Shown: positions 45,042 to 54,800, counted from the first letter of the stretch. The stretch is 64,000 nt of DNA from Streptomyces sp. CB01580 (GCF_001905795.1 NZ_LIXJ01000003.1:62001-126000), one strand, 5' to 3'. Notes: generated from the letters alone by a model not told the origin. Numbers and translations: made by a program.

Positions 45042-45058
45042 TCTGACGCCTCATCAGA
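45042..45058. promoter_or_regulatory. Candidate operator, TCTGACGCCTCATCAGA
   Basis: The same arms as the palindrome before cyp125 (TCTGACG and CATCAGA) with a different 3-base centre. It lies 19-35 bases upstream of the F420 oxidoreductase start. Confidence 0.6.
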
Positions 45059-45134
45059 TCTCTGGTGCAGGACGGAGAGTACGACAGTGGCCCCCCGCCC
45101 GGAAGGGCGAGGGGCCACCGCTCGGCACGAGGGC

Positions 45135-46004
45135 TCAGCCGCGCTGGATGCCCGTGGTGTCCTGGAGCACGCCGCGACGGCCGTCCTGGGTCTGCGCGAC
45201 GAGCGCCGGACCGCGCTGCTCGACCGCGAGGTACCAGGTGCCCGGCGCCAGTTCGGCGATCGGCGACGGCGAACCGTCCTCGCCGTACAGCGGACGCGCC
45301 ACCGGCACCGCGAACCAGAACGGCGCGAAGTCGCCGGCCGGCTGACCGCCCTGCGGCTGCCCTGCCTGCGCGTGCGGCTGACCGGCCTGGGGCTGACCGC
45401 CCTGCGACTGGCCCGGCTGGGGCTGACCGGCCTGCGGCTGCGCGCCGTAGGCCTGCTGCTGCCCCGGCTGCGCCCCGTACGGCTGCTGCTGGGCACCGGG
45501 GTAGCCGTACCCCTGGCCGGCGGCCTGCGGCTGGCCGCCGTACGGCGACTGCACGGCCTGCGGGGCCGGGCTCGGCGCGCCCATCAGCGGCGCCTTGAGG
45601 ACGGGGATCAGCGGCGTGCCGACCGCACCGACCGCGAGCAGGACCGCACCCAGCAGACCGAGGATCAGACCGGCGCCCGCGTTGCTGGAGTCGATCAGCG
45701 TCCAGAACGCCGTCCACAGCACGAATACGCTGAACGCGGCACCGAACTGGCCGAGTTCGAAGCCGAGCACCTTGCGGCTCGGCATGGTGCGGCCCACGAT
45801 GACGAGCGCCGCCGCGATGATGCCGCCCAGGAAGACGCTCATGAGCAGCGAAAGCGCGTCCCAGGCGTTCGGGGCCGAGTAATTGGAGCAGTTGATGCCC
45901 GGCGGGCACGCGTAACTGCTGAGGTGGAGGAAAGAGGCGATGAACAGCACCACCGCTGCTCCGATCACCACGCCGTCGCCTCTAGTGAGGGAGCGCATAT
46001 TCAC
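45135..46004 (-). CDS. DUF5336-type membrane protein with Gln/Gly/Pro-rich tail
   Basis: 289 residues. Four hydrophobic helices lie in the first about 150, with a Cys-Pro-Pro-Gly-Ile-Asn-Cys loop between the first two. A repeated Gln-Pro-Gln-Ala-Gly/Pro-Tyr-Gly-Ala tract follows (about 150-215), then a short folded end. This is the arrangement of the mycobacterial 34-kDa antigen homologues (DUF5336). The function is unknown. The GTG at 46004 has GAAGGA upstream. Confidence 0.75.
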   Translation of the reverse strand: MNMRSLTRGDGVVIGAAVVLFIASFLHLSSYACPPGINCSNYSAPNAWDALSLLMSVFLGGIIAAALVIVGRTMPSRKVLGFELGQFGAAFSVFVLWTAFWTLIDSSNAGAGLILGLLGAVLLAVGAVGTPLIPVLKAPLMGAPSPAPQAVQSPYGGQPQAAGQGYGYPGAQQQPYGAQPGQQQAYGAQPQAGQPQPGQSQGGQPQAGQPHAQAGQPQGGQPAGDFAPFWFAVPVARPLYGEDGSPSPIAELAPGTWYLAVEQRGPALVAQTQDGRRGVLQDTTGIQRG

Positions 46005-46188
46005 GTGAAGGTCCTTCGTCGGTCGTCTCGTCGGGGTGGTCGCCGTCACCGCCGACGGGCGGTCGCGGCGCGAAGCTCGGGGGTGGCTCCCCATCGTACG
46101 GATGAATCTATCGTCTGCCCGGCCGGGTTGTGCGTCGGCGGGGAACCGTGACGCACTTCCCCCGGTTTCGCCTCGGAACGTCCTCTTG

Positions 46189-47124
46189 CTACCCCTTCAA
46201 GTAGCCGCTGATGCCGTCGGCGATGCCCTGCGCCGCCTTCTGGCGCCATCCCGCACTGGTGAGCAGAGCGGCGTCCTTCGGGTCACGCATATTGCCGCAT
46301 TCGATGAACACTTTGGGCACGGTCGACAAATTCAGTCCGCCCAGATCCTTACGAACGTCCAACCCGGTTTTGTCGCCGATGTAATTGGAGGGCGCACTTC
46401 CGGTGGCGCGGAGGAAGAGACCGGCGATCCGCGCACCGAGGTCGCGGGAAGGGTCGACGATCTTCGAGGTGTCCGCCTTTCCGGCACGCACCAGCCCGGG
46501 GAGGATCACGTGGAATCCCCGGTTGCCGACCGCGGAACCGTCCGCATGCACCGACACGACCGCGTCGGCCCCCGCCGCGTTGCCGATCCGGGCCCGCTCG
46601 TCCACGCACGGCCCGTACGGGCGGTCGCCGTCCTGCGTCAGCACGACCTTCGCCCCCTGCGCCCGCAGGAGATCGCGCACCCGGCGCGAGACGTCCAGGG
46701 TGAACCGGGCCTCCGCGTAACCGGCGTCGGTCGACGTGCCGGTGGTGTCGCACTCCTTGCGCCCGGTGCCGACGTCCACCTGACGGTTGATCTCCTGGGT
46801 GTGCAGGCGGTTGTCGGGGTTGTGCCCGGGGTCGATGACGACGGTCTTCCCGGACAGCGGCCCGGACCCCGGGCGGTCCGCGGCCTTCGAGGACGAACCG
46901 GACGGGGCGGCGGACGTCCGGTCCGGTGCCGGGCCTGAGGGCGCGGCGGCGGAGGTGCCGTCACCGCCCGGCCGGGGGTCGGCCGGCTGCCCGGAAGGTC
47001 CGTCGTCGGCGCCCGCGCCGCAACCGGCGGCGGTCAGGCACAGGGACACGGCGGCGAGCGCGGCGGCGGCACGCGGGGTCCGGCGGCGCGGGGTGGGGGG
47101 AACGCTCTCGTCGTACGGCACCAC
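46189..47124 (-). CDS. N-acetylmuramoyl-L-alanine amidase (Amidase_3), lipoprotein
   Basis: 311 residues. A lipobox-like Thr-Ala-Ala-Gly-Cys near residue 35 follows an Ala-rich hydrophobic segment, then a Ser/Pro/Gly linker of about 55 residues. The zinc-amidase domain has Asp-Pro-Gly-His-Asn, Glu-Ala-Arg-Phe, Ser-Val-His-Ala-Asp and the catalytic Glu in Phe-Ile-Glu-Cys-Gly-Asn. It cleaves the amide bond between peptidoglycan sugar and peptide. Acts outside the membrane in wall remodelling. Confidence 0.85.
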   Translation of the reverse strand: MVPYDESVPPTPRRRTPRAAAALAAVSLCLTAAGCGAGADDGPSGQPADPRPGGDGTSAAAPSGPAPDRTSAAPSGSSSKAADRPGSGPLSGKTVVIDPGHNPDNRLHTQEINRQVDVGTGRKECDTTGTSTDAGYAEARFTLDVSRRVRDLLRAQGAKVVLTQDGDRPYGPCVDERARIGNAAGADAVVSVHADGSAVGNRGFHVILPGLVRAGKADTSKIVDPSRDLGARIAGLFLRATGSAPSNYIGDKTGLDVRKDLGGLNLSTVPKVFIECGNMRDPKDAALLTSAGWRQKAAQGIADGISGYLKG

Positions 47125-47310
47125 GCGATGCTATCGGGGGGTGCCCCCGGCCGCCCGTCGTGCACGCCCCGGGCCCGACGCCCGCGCGTGCGTACCGGGC
47201 CCGACGCCCGGGTCCGCACCGGCCTGTACGCGGGCTGCCCGTACCGCAGTCGACGGCTGCCTCCGCCGTCCCCGGCCCCGGCCCGGATCCCCGGCCTCGG
47301 AACGTCGGGC

Positions 47311-47967
47311 TCAGATCCCGGGGCCCGTGCGCCGCAGCACCCGCAGCGAGTCCGTGACCGACACCTCGGTGAACGCGCCGGAGGCCAGCGCCCGCAGGTA
47401 GATCCGGTACGGGGCCTGCCCGCCGTGCGCCGGGTCCGGGAACACGTCGTGGATCACCAGCAGCCCGCCCTCGGCGACATGCGGCGCCCAGCCCTCGTAG
47501 TCGCCGTTCGCGTGCTCGTCGGTGTGCCCGCCGTCGATGAAGACGAAGCCCAGCTTCCCGCTCCAGACGGCCGCCACCTGCGGGGACCGTCCGACCATGG
47601 CCACGACGTGGTCCTCCAGGCCCGCCGCATGCAGCGTCCGGCGGAACGTCGGCAGGGTGTCCATCCGCCCCACCTCCGGGTCCACCACGGTCGGGTCGTG
47701 GTACTCCCAGCCCGGCTGCTGCTCCTCGCTGCCCCGGTGGTGGTCCACGGTCAGCGCCGTCACTCCGGCGGCGCGGGCGACGTCGGCGAGCAGGATGGTG
47801 GAGCGCCCGCAGTACGTCCCCACTTCGAGAAGCGGCAGCCCCAGCGCGGCGCCCTCCACGGCGGCCCGGTACAGCGCCAGCCCCTCCACCACCGGCATGA
47901 AGCCCTTGGCGGCCTGGAAGGCGGCGAGAATCTCCGGCGACGGCTCGGCGACGGACTCGGCGGTCAC
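47311..47967 (-). CDS. Class I SAM-dependent methyltransferase (Methyltransf_24 type)
   Basis: 218 residues. The AdoMet motif Leu-Leu-Glu-Val-Gly-Thr-Tyr-Cys-Gly-Arg-Ser-Thr is near residue 46. The metal/active-site-like Phe-Ile-Asp-Gly-Gly-His-Thr is near 143, and Ile-His-Asp-Val-Phe follows. These features are typical of O-methyltransferase-like Methyltransf_24 proteins. The start is GTG 47967 behind AGGAGG. The gap 47125-47310 upstream of the amidase contains only GC-rich sequence. Substrate unknown. Confidence 0.8.
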   Translation of the reverse strand: MTAESVAEPSPEILAAFQAAKGFMPVVEGLALYRAAVEGAALGLPLLEVGTYCGRSTILLADVARAAGVTALTVDHHRGSEEQQPGWEYHDPTVVDPEVGRMDTLPTFRRTLHAAGLEDHVVAMVGRSPQVAAVWSGKLGFVFIDGGHTDEHANGDYEGWAPHVAEGGLLVIHDVFPDPAHGGQAPYRIYLRALASGAFTEVSVTDSLRVLRRTGPGI

Positions 47968-48082
47968 GGGTTCCTCCTGGTGGGCGCGGTGATGCGGCTA
48001 CGCGTTCGACGGCGCCCTATCGTGCCGTACACGCCCGGCGGGGGCGCGGGCGGGGCGTCCACTTCGCCGTGATCTACGTCCG

Positions 48083-49162
48083 TCAAAGCAGGGTCCAGGA
48101 AGGGCCGTCCGGCACGCGATACCAGGCACGCTGGCTGTCCGGAGTGATCGCGAGCCTGAAGTCCTCACGGGCGGGGGTGCCCTTCGGGAAGATCGAGGCC
48201 AGTTCCTCAACGGTGTCCCAGAGCCGACGAGGGCCGATTTGCCGGACCTTTCCCCCGACGTGGGCCGTGGCCGTGGAGCCGTCGTCCACCCACAGGCCCA
48301 CACCGGTCAGGTCGCCCTCGTCATCACGCCAGGAACACGAGTGGTATCCGGGGAGTGCGAGCGACAGCGGAAACTTCAGCCGGTCGAGCACGTCCTGGGC
48401 CGGAACCGCGGTCCTCTCCACCGGCTGGACTTCCAGGCCCGCGAAGTCGGGACTCCTTCCCGTCGTGCGGCGCGGCATGAAGAACGCGGGCGTCGGGAGA
48501 AACCGCCCAGTCGCCTCGCCGTGGTCCCGGACGACAACCCTTGCCACGCCGAAACCGACGGGAGCGACGATCACCGCGCCCTCACGCACCTGGGAGAGGA
48601 GCGGGGGCGGGATGCACTGGAGTCCGGCCGTGGCGATGACGCGGCTGTACGGTGCGCGGGCCGGGTAGCCCTCAGCGCCGTCCCCGGTGAACGTGAAGGG
48701 GTGGAGCCGGCATTGGGCCAGCCGTTCGCGGGCGAGGCGCACCAGTTCGGGATCGACGTCCACACTCACCACACTGTCGCTGCCCAGGCGCGATGCCAGC
48801 AGAGCGGCGTTGTACCCGGTACCGGTGCCCAGCTCGTACACCGTGTCGCCGACCTGAGCGTCCAGCGCGTCCAGCATGGCCAGCATCAACCCGGGTTCAC
48901 TCGACGACGAGGTCGGGACACCGTGTTCGTCGAGTTGCGTCGTCAAGGCCGTGTCCGCATACACGGTCTCCAGATAGCCGGGATCGGCAGCGGACACTTC
49001 AATCCATCGGCCCCGTTCGTCCTGCCTGAGGAAGACGGGGACGAAGTGCTCCCGCGGCACGTCGGCGAACGCGGCCGGCCATTCGCTTGAGTGTCCCTCG
49101 CAGAGGGCGGCAGCGAACTTCGCGCGCAGCTCGGCCGCTGTGTTGTTGCTCGGTGCGCTCAT
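48083..49162 (-). CDS. tgmC: Graspetide maturation methyltransferase (PIMT homologue)
   Basis: 359 residues. The first about 215 are a protein-L-isoaspartate methyltransferase fold: a Ser-Ser-Ser-Ser-Glu-Pro-Gly substrate loop at 85-91, the AdoMet motif Glu-Leu-Gly-Thr-Gly-Thr-Gly at 110-116, and Val-Asp-Val-Asp-Pro-Glu. The additional about 145 C-terminal residues are absent from housekeeping PIMTs but usual in the RiPP-linked ones. Such enzymes (as in fuscimiditide) methylate an Asp of the esterified peptide, which then closes to an aspartimide. It overlaps the ATP-grasp gene by four bases. Confidence 0.85.
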   Translation of the reverse strand: MSAPSNNTAAELRAKFAAALCEGHSSEWPAAFADVPREHFVPVFLRQDERGRWIEVSAADPGYLETVYADTALTTQLDEHGVPTSSSSEPGLMLAMLDALDAQVGDTVYELGTGTGYNAALLASRLGSDSVVSVDVDPELVRLARERLAQCRLHPFTFTGDGAEGYPARAPYSRVIATAGLQCIPPPLLSQVREGAVIVAPVGFGVARVVVRDHGEATGRFLPTPAFFMPRRTTGRSPDFAGLEVQPVERTAVPAQDVLDRLKFPLSLALPGYHSCSWRDDEGDLTGVGLWVDDGSTATAHVGGKVRQIGPRRLWDTVEELASIFPKGTPAREDFRLAITPDSQRAWYRVPDGPSWTLL

Positions 49163-50133
49163 GCGGTGGTTCCTTGCAGATAGTCAGCGTGTGCCGCCGC
49201 GATGGGTAACCCGGTGCGGTTCTCGACCCAGGACCAGGTGCCGGCCGGGTTGTTCTCAAAGAACACCCACTCGTCCTCGGGGGTTACGGCGAAGTCGAAT
49301 GAGCCGAAGACGATTCCGTACGAGGCCATGAAGCGGCGTACGGCTGTGGCCACCTTCGCGGGCACGGTGGTCGTGCCGTACTCGATCGCCCCGTAGTCCG
49401 TTCGCCAGTCCGTGCGCGCCTTCTCGGATGTGCCGACGAGGGTGCCCGCGAACATGTTCCCGTCCACGACGACGAGGCGCACTTCGTACTGCTTCGGGAT
49501 GGCTTCCTGCATGTAGTGCGCGGTCAGGCGGATGCTGTCATCGAAGTCGACAGGGTCGATCCTGTGGGTTGCGACCATCAGCTCTCGCCCTGTGCCCGTG
49601 TTCAGACGGCCGCCGAGGACGGGCTTGCAGATCAGCGGAGCGTTCAGCTGCTTGGCGAAGGCGCGGGCCGCGTCCGGGTCGTTCGTAATGATGCTGTGCG
49701 GCACCCTGAGCCCCGCACGTGTGGCCGCGACGAGCTGCTGTGGCTTGTGAGCGGCGACGCGGTCGGAGTGCGGGTTGTTGATCCAACGGACAGGGAGCGC
49801 GGAGAGCAGGTTCAGCATTGCGGCGTCTGCTTGGTTCTGCGCCCAGGTCGCATACGGTTCGGTCACGGTGTCGGCGATGACGGGACGTCCGGGCCGCCTG
49901 TAGTAGACGGCCCGGACATCCTCCAGCCGCACCGATCGATGCCCGTCGTCCAGCGTTCCTCGCCACCCCGTGACTGCCGGGGCATGCCCGGCGGTCACGG
50001 ATACCTTCTGCGGGAAGTCGGCGGAGTCGAAACGCATCACAGGGACGTCCCGCTGATTGAGCTGGTCCACGACCATGTCGGCGGAGGCGTCGAGCTGTTC
50101 AGCGACGACGAGTACAGGCCGGGCGGCCGTCAT
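49159..50133 (-). CDS. tgmB: ATP-grasp ligase forming omega-ester or omega-amide bonds in a RiPP
   Basis: 324 residues. The N-terminal domain (about 1-120) is the pre-ATP-grasp part. The ATP-binding lysine-rich segment Leu-Ile-Cys-Lys-Pro-Val-Leu-Gly-Gly is near 170. Metal-binding Glu/Asn residues are in Phe-Phe-Glu-Asn-Asn-Pro-Ala-Gly near 295. This is the pattern of the MvdD/PsnB/TgmB graspetide synthetases. It phosphorylates Asp or Glu side chains of the precursor and joins them to Thr, Ser or Lys. The start shares one base with the precursor's stop (TGATG). Confidence 0.9.
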   Translation of the reverse strand: MTAARPVLVVAEQLDASADMVVDQLNQRDVPVMRFDSADFPQKVSVTAGHAPAVTGWRGTLDDGHRSVRLEDVRAVYYRRPGRPVIADTVTEPYATWAQNQADAAMLNLLSALPVRWINNPHSDRVAAHKPQQLVAATRAGLRVPHSIITNDPDAARAFAKQLNAPLICKPVLGGRLNTGTGRELMVATHRIDPVDFDDSIRLTAHYMQEAIPKQYEVRLVVVDGNMFAGTLVGTSEKARTDWRTDYGAIEYGTTTVPAKVATAVRRFMASYGIVFGSFDFAVTPEDEWVFFENNPAGTWSWVENRTGLPIAAAHADYLQGTTA

Positions 50134-50354
50134 CAGGAGGCCGGTGCGAAATAGGGGTCGGACACGTCATCGCCCTTGCCGTCCAAGTTCGTGTCCGTGG
50201 TTGAGGCGGCGTGGTCGGCGGTGTGCCAGGGCGACCCGTCGGCCTGGACGTTGAGCTGACGCTCTTCGTCCCAGACGACTCCTTCAATGGACGTGGCAAC
50301 GAGACATGGACGGTCAGCAGCGCGAGCGGCGAGCGGGATCAAGTTTGTGGTCAT
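50133..50354 (-). CDS. tgmA: Graspetide precursor peptide
   Basis: 73 residues. The leader contains Gln-Leu-Asn-Val-Gln-Ala-Asp-Gly-Ser-Pro-Trp (33-43), like the recognition motif of TgmA-type precursors. The putative core (about 47-73) has hydroxyl donors Ser51, Thr52, Thr53, Thr55 and acidic acceptors Asp54, Asp58, Asp62, Asp63, Asp66. Asp58-Gly59 is chemically the most likely aspartimide site. A strong AAAAGGAGAGAGG lies upstream of ATG 50354. First gene of a tight three-gene operon. No dedicated protease or exporter is seen beside it. Confidence 0.85.
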   Translation of the reverse strand: MTTNLIPLAARAADRPCLVATSIEGVVWDEERQLNVQADGSPWHTADHAASTTDTNLDGKGDDVSDPYFAPAS

Positions 50355-50547
50355 CGATCCTCTCTCCTTTTATTTTCCATCTCGTCGGCGGCCGCTCGAC
50401 GAGGAGTTGCGGAGCCTGCCCGTTTGTCAGCCGTCACACAACCGGATGTCGACGGGCAGGAGCTTTTGTCAGCCACGCGCTCGGCAGTGGTGCGCAGAGC
50501 GCCCACCAAGTCGTAAGCGTCGTTTCTACCGCTCTCTGCCGTGCTGG

Positions 50548-50877
50548 ATGGACCCTCACCGGGGAATCCTTGTCCTGATCTGTGTCAGCCGAGAGGATGT
50601 CGCCTCGTCAACGCAGTACCGCTGCGGCCAGCGAGCCGCCGAGGGCGGTGAGGCAGATGATGTACGCGAGCTGCCGACGGAGTTCGCCGGTGCCCGCTGG
50701 TTCAGGTCGAGCTACAGCAACGACCAGGGCGGGCAATGCGTCGAGGGTGCCCGGTTGGACGGGGCGCGGATGGCCGTGCGCGACTCGAAGGCTCCGGAGT
50801 TGGGGGCTTGTCTTTTCCCGGCCGCCGCCTGGCACGCGTTCGTCGACGGGATCAAGGACGGTGGCACCGTCGGCTGA
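50548..50877 (+). CDS. DUF397 domain protein
   Basis: Up to 109 residues; the start is uncertain (ATG 50548 is the nearest in frame, though the frame is open from 50287). The last about 60 residues are a textbook DUF397: Trp-Phe-Arg-Ser-Ser-Tyr-Ser-Asn, Gly-Gln-Cys-Val-Glu, Val-Arg-Asp-Ser-Lys and Ala-Ala-Trp-His-Ala-Phe-Val. Such proteins usually pair with an XRE-type regulator in Streptomyces, often in antitoxin-like or developmental modules. No partner is intact here. Confidence 0.7.
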   Translation: MDPHRGILVLICVSREDVASSTQYRCGQRAAEGGEADDVRELPTEFAGARWFRSSYSNDQGGQCVEGARLDGARMAVRDSKAPELGACLFPAAAWHAFVDGIKDGGTVG

Positions 50878-50995
50878 CCCCTCGTGTACGGAGGTCCCTG
50901 CCAACCCGCCGGCGGGGACCTCCGTCACGTTCCAGTGCCCCCTCATGCCGTTGCGGCATGCCAGGCGGATCGGACCGCCAGGCGCAGATCGATTC

Positions 50996-51120
50996 AGGGC
51001 ACGGTGTCGCCCTCGCACAGCAGACAGCGTTTGAGTTCGATGAAGCCGCACTTCTCGGCGAAGCGAAGTCCGTCCGGGCCGGAGGCCGGCACCACGGTCT
51101 CGATCACCTGGGCGTTCGAC
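50996..51120 (-). pseudogene. C-terminal fragment of a GNAT acetyltransferase
   Basis: A minus-strand frame ending at the stop 50996-50998 reads Ile-Glu-Thr-Val-Val-Pro-Ala-Ser-Gly-Pro-Asp-Gly, then Phe-Ala-Glu-Lys-Cys-Gly-Phe-Ile-Glu-Leu-Lys-Arg. This is the last helix and strand of a GNAT fold. The acetyl-CoA motif that should precede it is missing; upstream the frame does not continue as a GNAT. A plus-strand frame ending at 51267 (Asp-Glu-Trp-Leu-Gly-Arg-Asp-Ser-Trp) may be another remnant. Confidence 0.5.
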
Positions 51121-51417
51121 CGGCGCGAGCCCCGTGCCGAGGACTACCCGGACCTGCGACCTGATCATCCCGCTCTCCCCGGCCACGCTCGTGGCGCACG
51201 GCCGGTGACCTTCGACGAGTGGCTGGGGCGCGACTCCTGGGACCTGCTGCCGCCGGGCTGGGGGTGAGGGCCGGGGCTGCGGAAGCTCCGCTGCGGCACC
51301 GACCGGATCATCAGCATGGCACTGGGTATCGTGGAGATACGCGTCAATTCTTGACTGCTGAGCGGCGATTCGAGGCGTATCTGGCGCGGCTCGATCGTCC
51401 TGTGGGACTGTGTTGGC

Positions 51418-51765
51418 ATGAATACGGGACGTATCGCATTGATCGTCACCTGCCTGTCGGTCGCGGTATTAGGTATTTGGCTGACGGTCGTGCGGTGGGA
51501 CGACGCGAGCAAGGTTGCGACGGTGGTGTCGGCGCTGGGCGCGGTCGCGGCAGTCGGTGTCGCAATCTGGGCGACCTTGCAGACACCTCCGACCCGAGGC
51601 CCGGTCGTTGTGTCGCGGACCGGTCGGGCGACCGCCCGTTCCGGCGGAAGGGCCATCACGGGTCTGACCGGAAGGGCTGACGGGGCCGGCTCGGTGCGGG
51701 TGGAGCACACCGGTGATGCGGAGTCCTCCGGTGGGGACGCGATCACTGGTTTTGAGCAGAAATAG
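51418..51765 (+). CDS. Small two-helix membrane protein with a duplicated Gly/Ala motif
   Basis: 115 residues. Two hydrophobic helices (about 5-24 and 33-55) are followed by a polar tail. The tail carries the motif Thr-Gly-x-Ala...Ser-Gly-Gly-x-Ala-Ile-Thr-Gly twice, at 68-82 and 98-111. A closely similar motif (Ser-Gly-Ser-Ala-Thr-Ala-Ser-Gly-Gly-Val-Ala-Asn-Ser-Gly) is at residues 13-26 of the STAND ATPase that starts 45 bases downstream. A short effector with the sensor's motif is the layout of bacterial amyloid-signalling NLR pairs, so a membrane-damaging effector is plausible (inference). Start codon support is weak. Confidence 0.6.
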   Translation: MNTGRIALIVTCLSVAVLGIWLTVVRWDDASKVATVVSALGAVAAVGVAIWATLQTPPTRGPVVVSRTGRATARSGGRAITGLTGRADGAGSVRVEHTGDAESSGGDAITGFEQK

Positions 51766-51810
51766 GGCACTCGCTATGAGGCGCAATGGTTTCAGCCGGG
51801 TGGGGGACGG

Positions 51811-54800
51811 ATGAGCGAGGTCTCGAAGTCGAGCAAAGTGGCTCGTAGCGGCTCAGCAACTGCATCAGGCGGCGTTGCCAATTCCGGGATTCATTACGGG
51901 GACATCAATATCCTGCCCGGGACGCCGGTGCGGACGCGGTACCTCGAACAGGTGCAGCGCATCGCTCCACCCGAATTGGAAGGAAGGGACGCCGAACTGG
52001 CGGAGTTGGCCGAGTTCTGTGTCTCGCCAGCCAGCGCCGGTACCTATGCCTGGTGGCGTGCACCGGCATGGTCGGGCAAGTCGGCGTTGATGTCGTGGTT
52101 CGTGCTGCATCCGCCTCGCACCGTGCGGATCGTGTCATTTTTCATCACCGCACGGCTGGCGAGCCAGAACGACCGGGGCGCGTTCCTCGACAATGTACTC
52201 GAACAGTTGCTGACCATGCTGGGTGAAGCACCGCCTTCGTTCTTGACCGAGTCGACTCGTGATGCCCATATGCTGAACTTGTTGGCCAGGGCTGCCGAAG
52301 CCTGCCGCGACCGCGGGGAGCAGTTCGTGCTGTTGGTGGACGGGCTGGACGAGGACCGCGGCGCGGGAAACGGCCTGGATTCGCACAGCATCGCCGCGTT
52401 GCTGCCCGCCCGTCCGCCCGCTGGGATGCGGGTCGTCGTCGCGGGTCGGCCGAATCCACCCATCCCTGCCGAGGTGCCGACGCATCATCCCCTGCGCAAC
52501 GATTCCATCGTCCGGAAGCTGACGCCGTCCCCCAGGGCCCAGGTCGTTCGGGCAGAGATGGAACACGACCTGCTGCGGCTCCTTGAGGGGACCGCCGGTG
52601 AGCAGGATCTTCTCTGCCTGGTGACTGCCGCGGGCGGTGGATTGTCGGCAGAGGACCTGGCGGAGCTGACGGGCTGGTGGCCATGGGAGATCAATCGGCG
52701 TTTGCGTACCGTGGCCGGGCGGAGTTTCTCGGTGCGTGGCAGCCAGTTCCGGACCAGTGGGCCGGAGGTGTTCCTGCTCGGCCATGAACAGTTGCAGGTC
52801 ACCGCGGCCGATATGTTCGGACCTGCCCGGTTGGCTGAATATCGCGAACGCCTTGACACCTGGGCCCAGCAGTACCGCGCACGGAGATGGCCGGAGGAAA
52901 CACCGGAATACCTACTGCGCGGCTACTTCCGTATGCTCCACGCTGTCGGCGACGTGAAGAAAATGGTGGCTCTTTCCACCGATACTGATCGCCAGAACCG
53001 CATGCTCGATTTGTCAGGGGGTGATGCGGTCGCACTATCCGAGATCTCGACGGTCCTGGATACGCTTGCTGAGAAGGACGAGCCTGATCTGCTGGTGATG
53101 CTCCGTCTGGCGATGCATCGCGAGCACCTTTCCGACCGTAACAGCCATATGCCTGGAGGCCTTCCTGCGGCGTGGGCCAGGATCGGCCAGTTTCACAGAG
53201 CGGAATCACTCGCCGAGTCCATGCCCATCGATTCCCGAGTCGCCGCGATGGCGTCTCTGGCCGAGGCCGTCTCGGAAGTGGGAGACGGTCAACGGGCGCG
53301 GGAGATTCTGGAGCGGGCCGAGACGGTCGCCCGGTCCCTGGGCGACCCCGGCAAGCAGGCGTGGGAGCTGGCCTGCGTAGCCGGGGCCGTATGGGAGGTG
53401 GGAGACGGTCAACGGGCGCGGGAGCTTTTGGAGCGGGCCGAGGCGGTCGCCCGCTCCACGAGCGACCCTTCAGGGCAGTCGGCGGCGTTGGGATTCATGG
53501 CCCAGGCCGTTTCGAAGCTGGGAGACGGTCAACGGGCACGTGAGCTTCTGGAGCGGGCCGAGAAGGTCGCCCGCTCCATCGCCGACCACAACGAGCAGTC
53601 GGCAGATTTGCAGAGAGTGGTTAGCGCCGTGGCGGGGGTCGGGGACTGCGCGTGGGCCGAGAGGATTGCCCGTTCCATCACTGACGACGGCTGGCAGGCA
53701 GTGGCGCTGGGCTCCGTGGCCCGGGCTGTCGCGGAGGCCGGAGACCACCGGCGGGCCGAAAAGATCGCTCGCTCCGCCGCCACCACTGACGGGAAGGCTG
53801 TGGCATTGGGGGAGGTGGCGGAGGCTGTCGCGAAGACCGGAGACCACCAGCGGGCCCACGGACTTCTTGAACGGGCCGAGACGATGGCCCGCTCCATCAC
53901 CGACGATCAGCAGGCGGAGGTGGAGCGTGCGGACCGGATCAGCCAGGAACAGGCGTTGATGCTTCTGTCCGGTTCCGTCGCGGAGGCCGGGAACTGCGCG
54001 TGGGCCGAGACGATGGCCCGATCCATCACTGAGCTTGCCCGACAGTCGAGCGCGTTGGTGTACGTGGCGCGGACCGCCGCAGGGGCTGGAGACTACCGGC
54101 GGGCCGAAACGATCGCTCGCTCCCTCACCACCGCTGAAGGGCGGGCAGGGGCGTTGGTGTCCCTGGCCAACGCGGCCACGGCGAGGGGAGACCGTCGGCG
54201 AGCGCGGGAAATCCTGGAGGAGGTCGAGACGCTCGCCCGTTCCATCACAGACTCCAAATCACAAGCGGAAGTGCTGACCTTTCTGGGCGATGCTGTCGCG
54301 AAGGCCGGAGACCGCCAACAGGCACACGGCCTTTGGGAGCAGGCGGAAGCGTGTGCCCGTTCCGTGGACGGATTCTGGCAGAGGATCACGGTGTATCCCT
54401 TGGCATACAGCGTGGCAGGGGGTGGGTACTTCGAGTGGGCCGAGAAGATCGCCCGTTCCATCACCTATCCCGCCTGGCGGGCCGAGGCGTTGGCGTGTGT
54501 GGCCGGGGTGGTCGCGGAGGCTGGAGAGCACCGGCGGGCCGAGGAGATCGCCCGTTCTATCGCGGACCCGGATGAGCAGGCCGAGGCGCTGGTGAAGGTG
54601 GTCCAGGCTGTCGTGGAGGCTGGAGAGTACCGGTGGGCCGAGGAGATCGCCCGTTCTATCGCGGACCCGGATGAGCAGGCCGAGGCGCTGGTGAAGGTGG
54701 TCCAGGCTGTCGTGGAGGCTGGAGAGTACCGGTGGGCCGAGGAGATCGCCCGTTTCGTCACAGGCCCTGAAAAGCAGGTCGAGGCGCTGGTGTGCGTGGC

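Noticed and set aside
49448..49461. KstR-like GCGAACATGTTCCC
   Set aside because: Two fixed positions fail and it lies within the ATP-grasp coding region.
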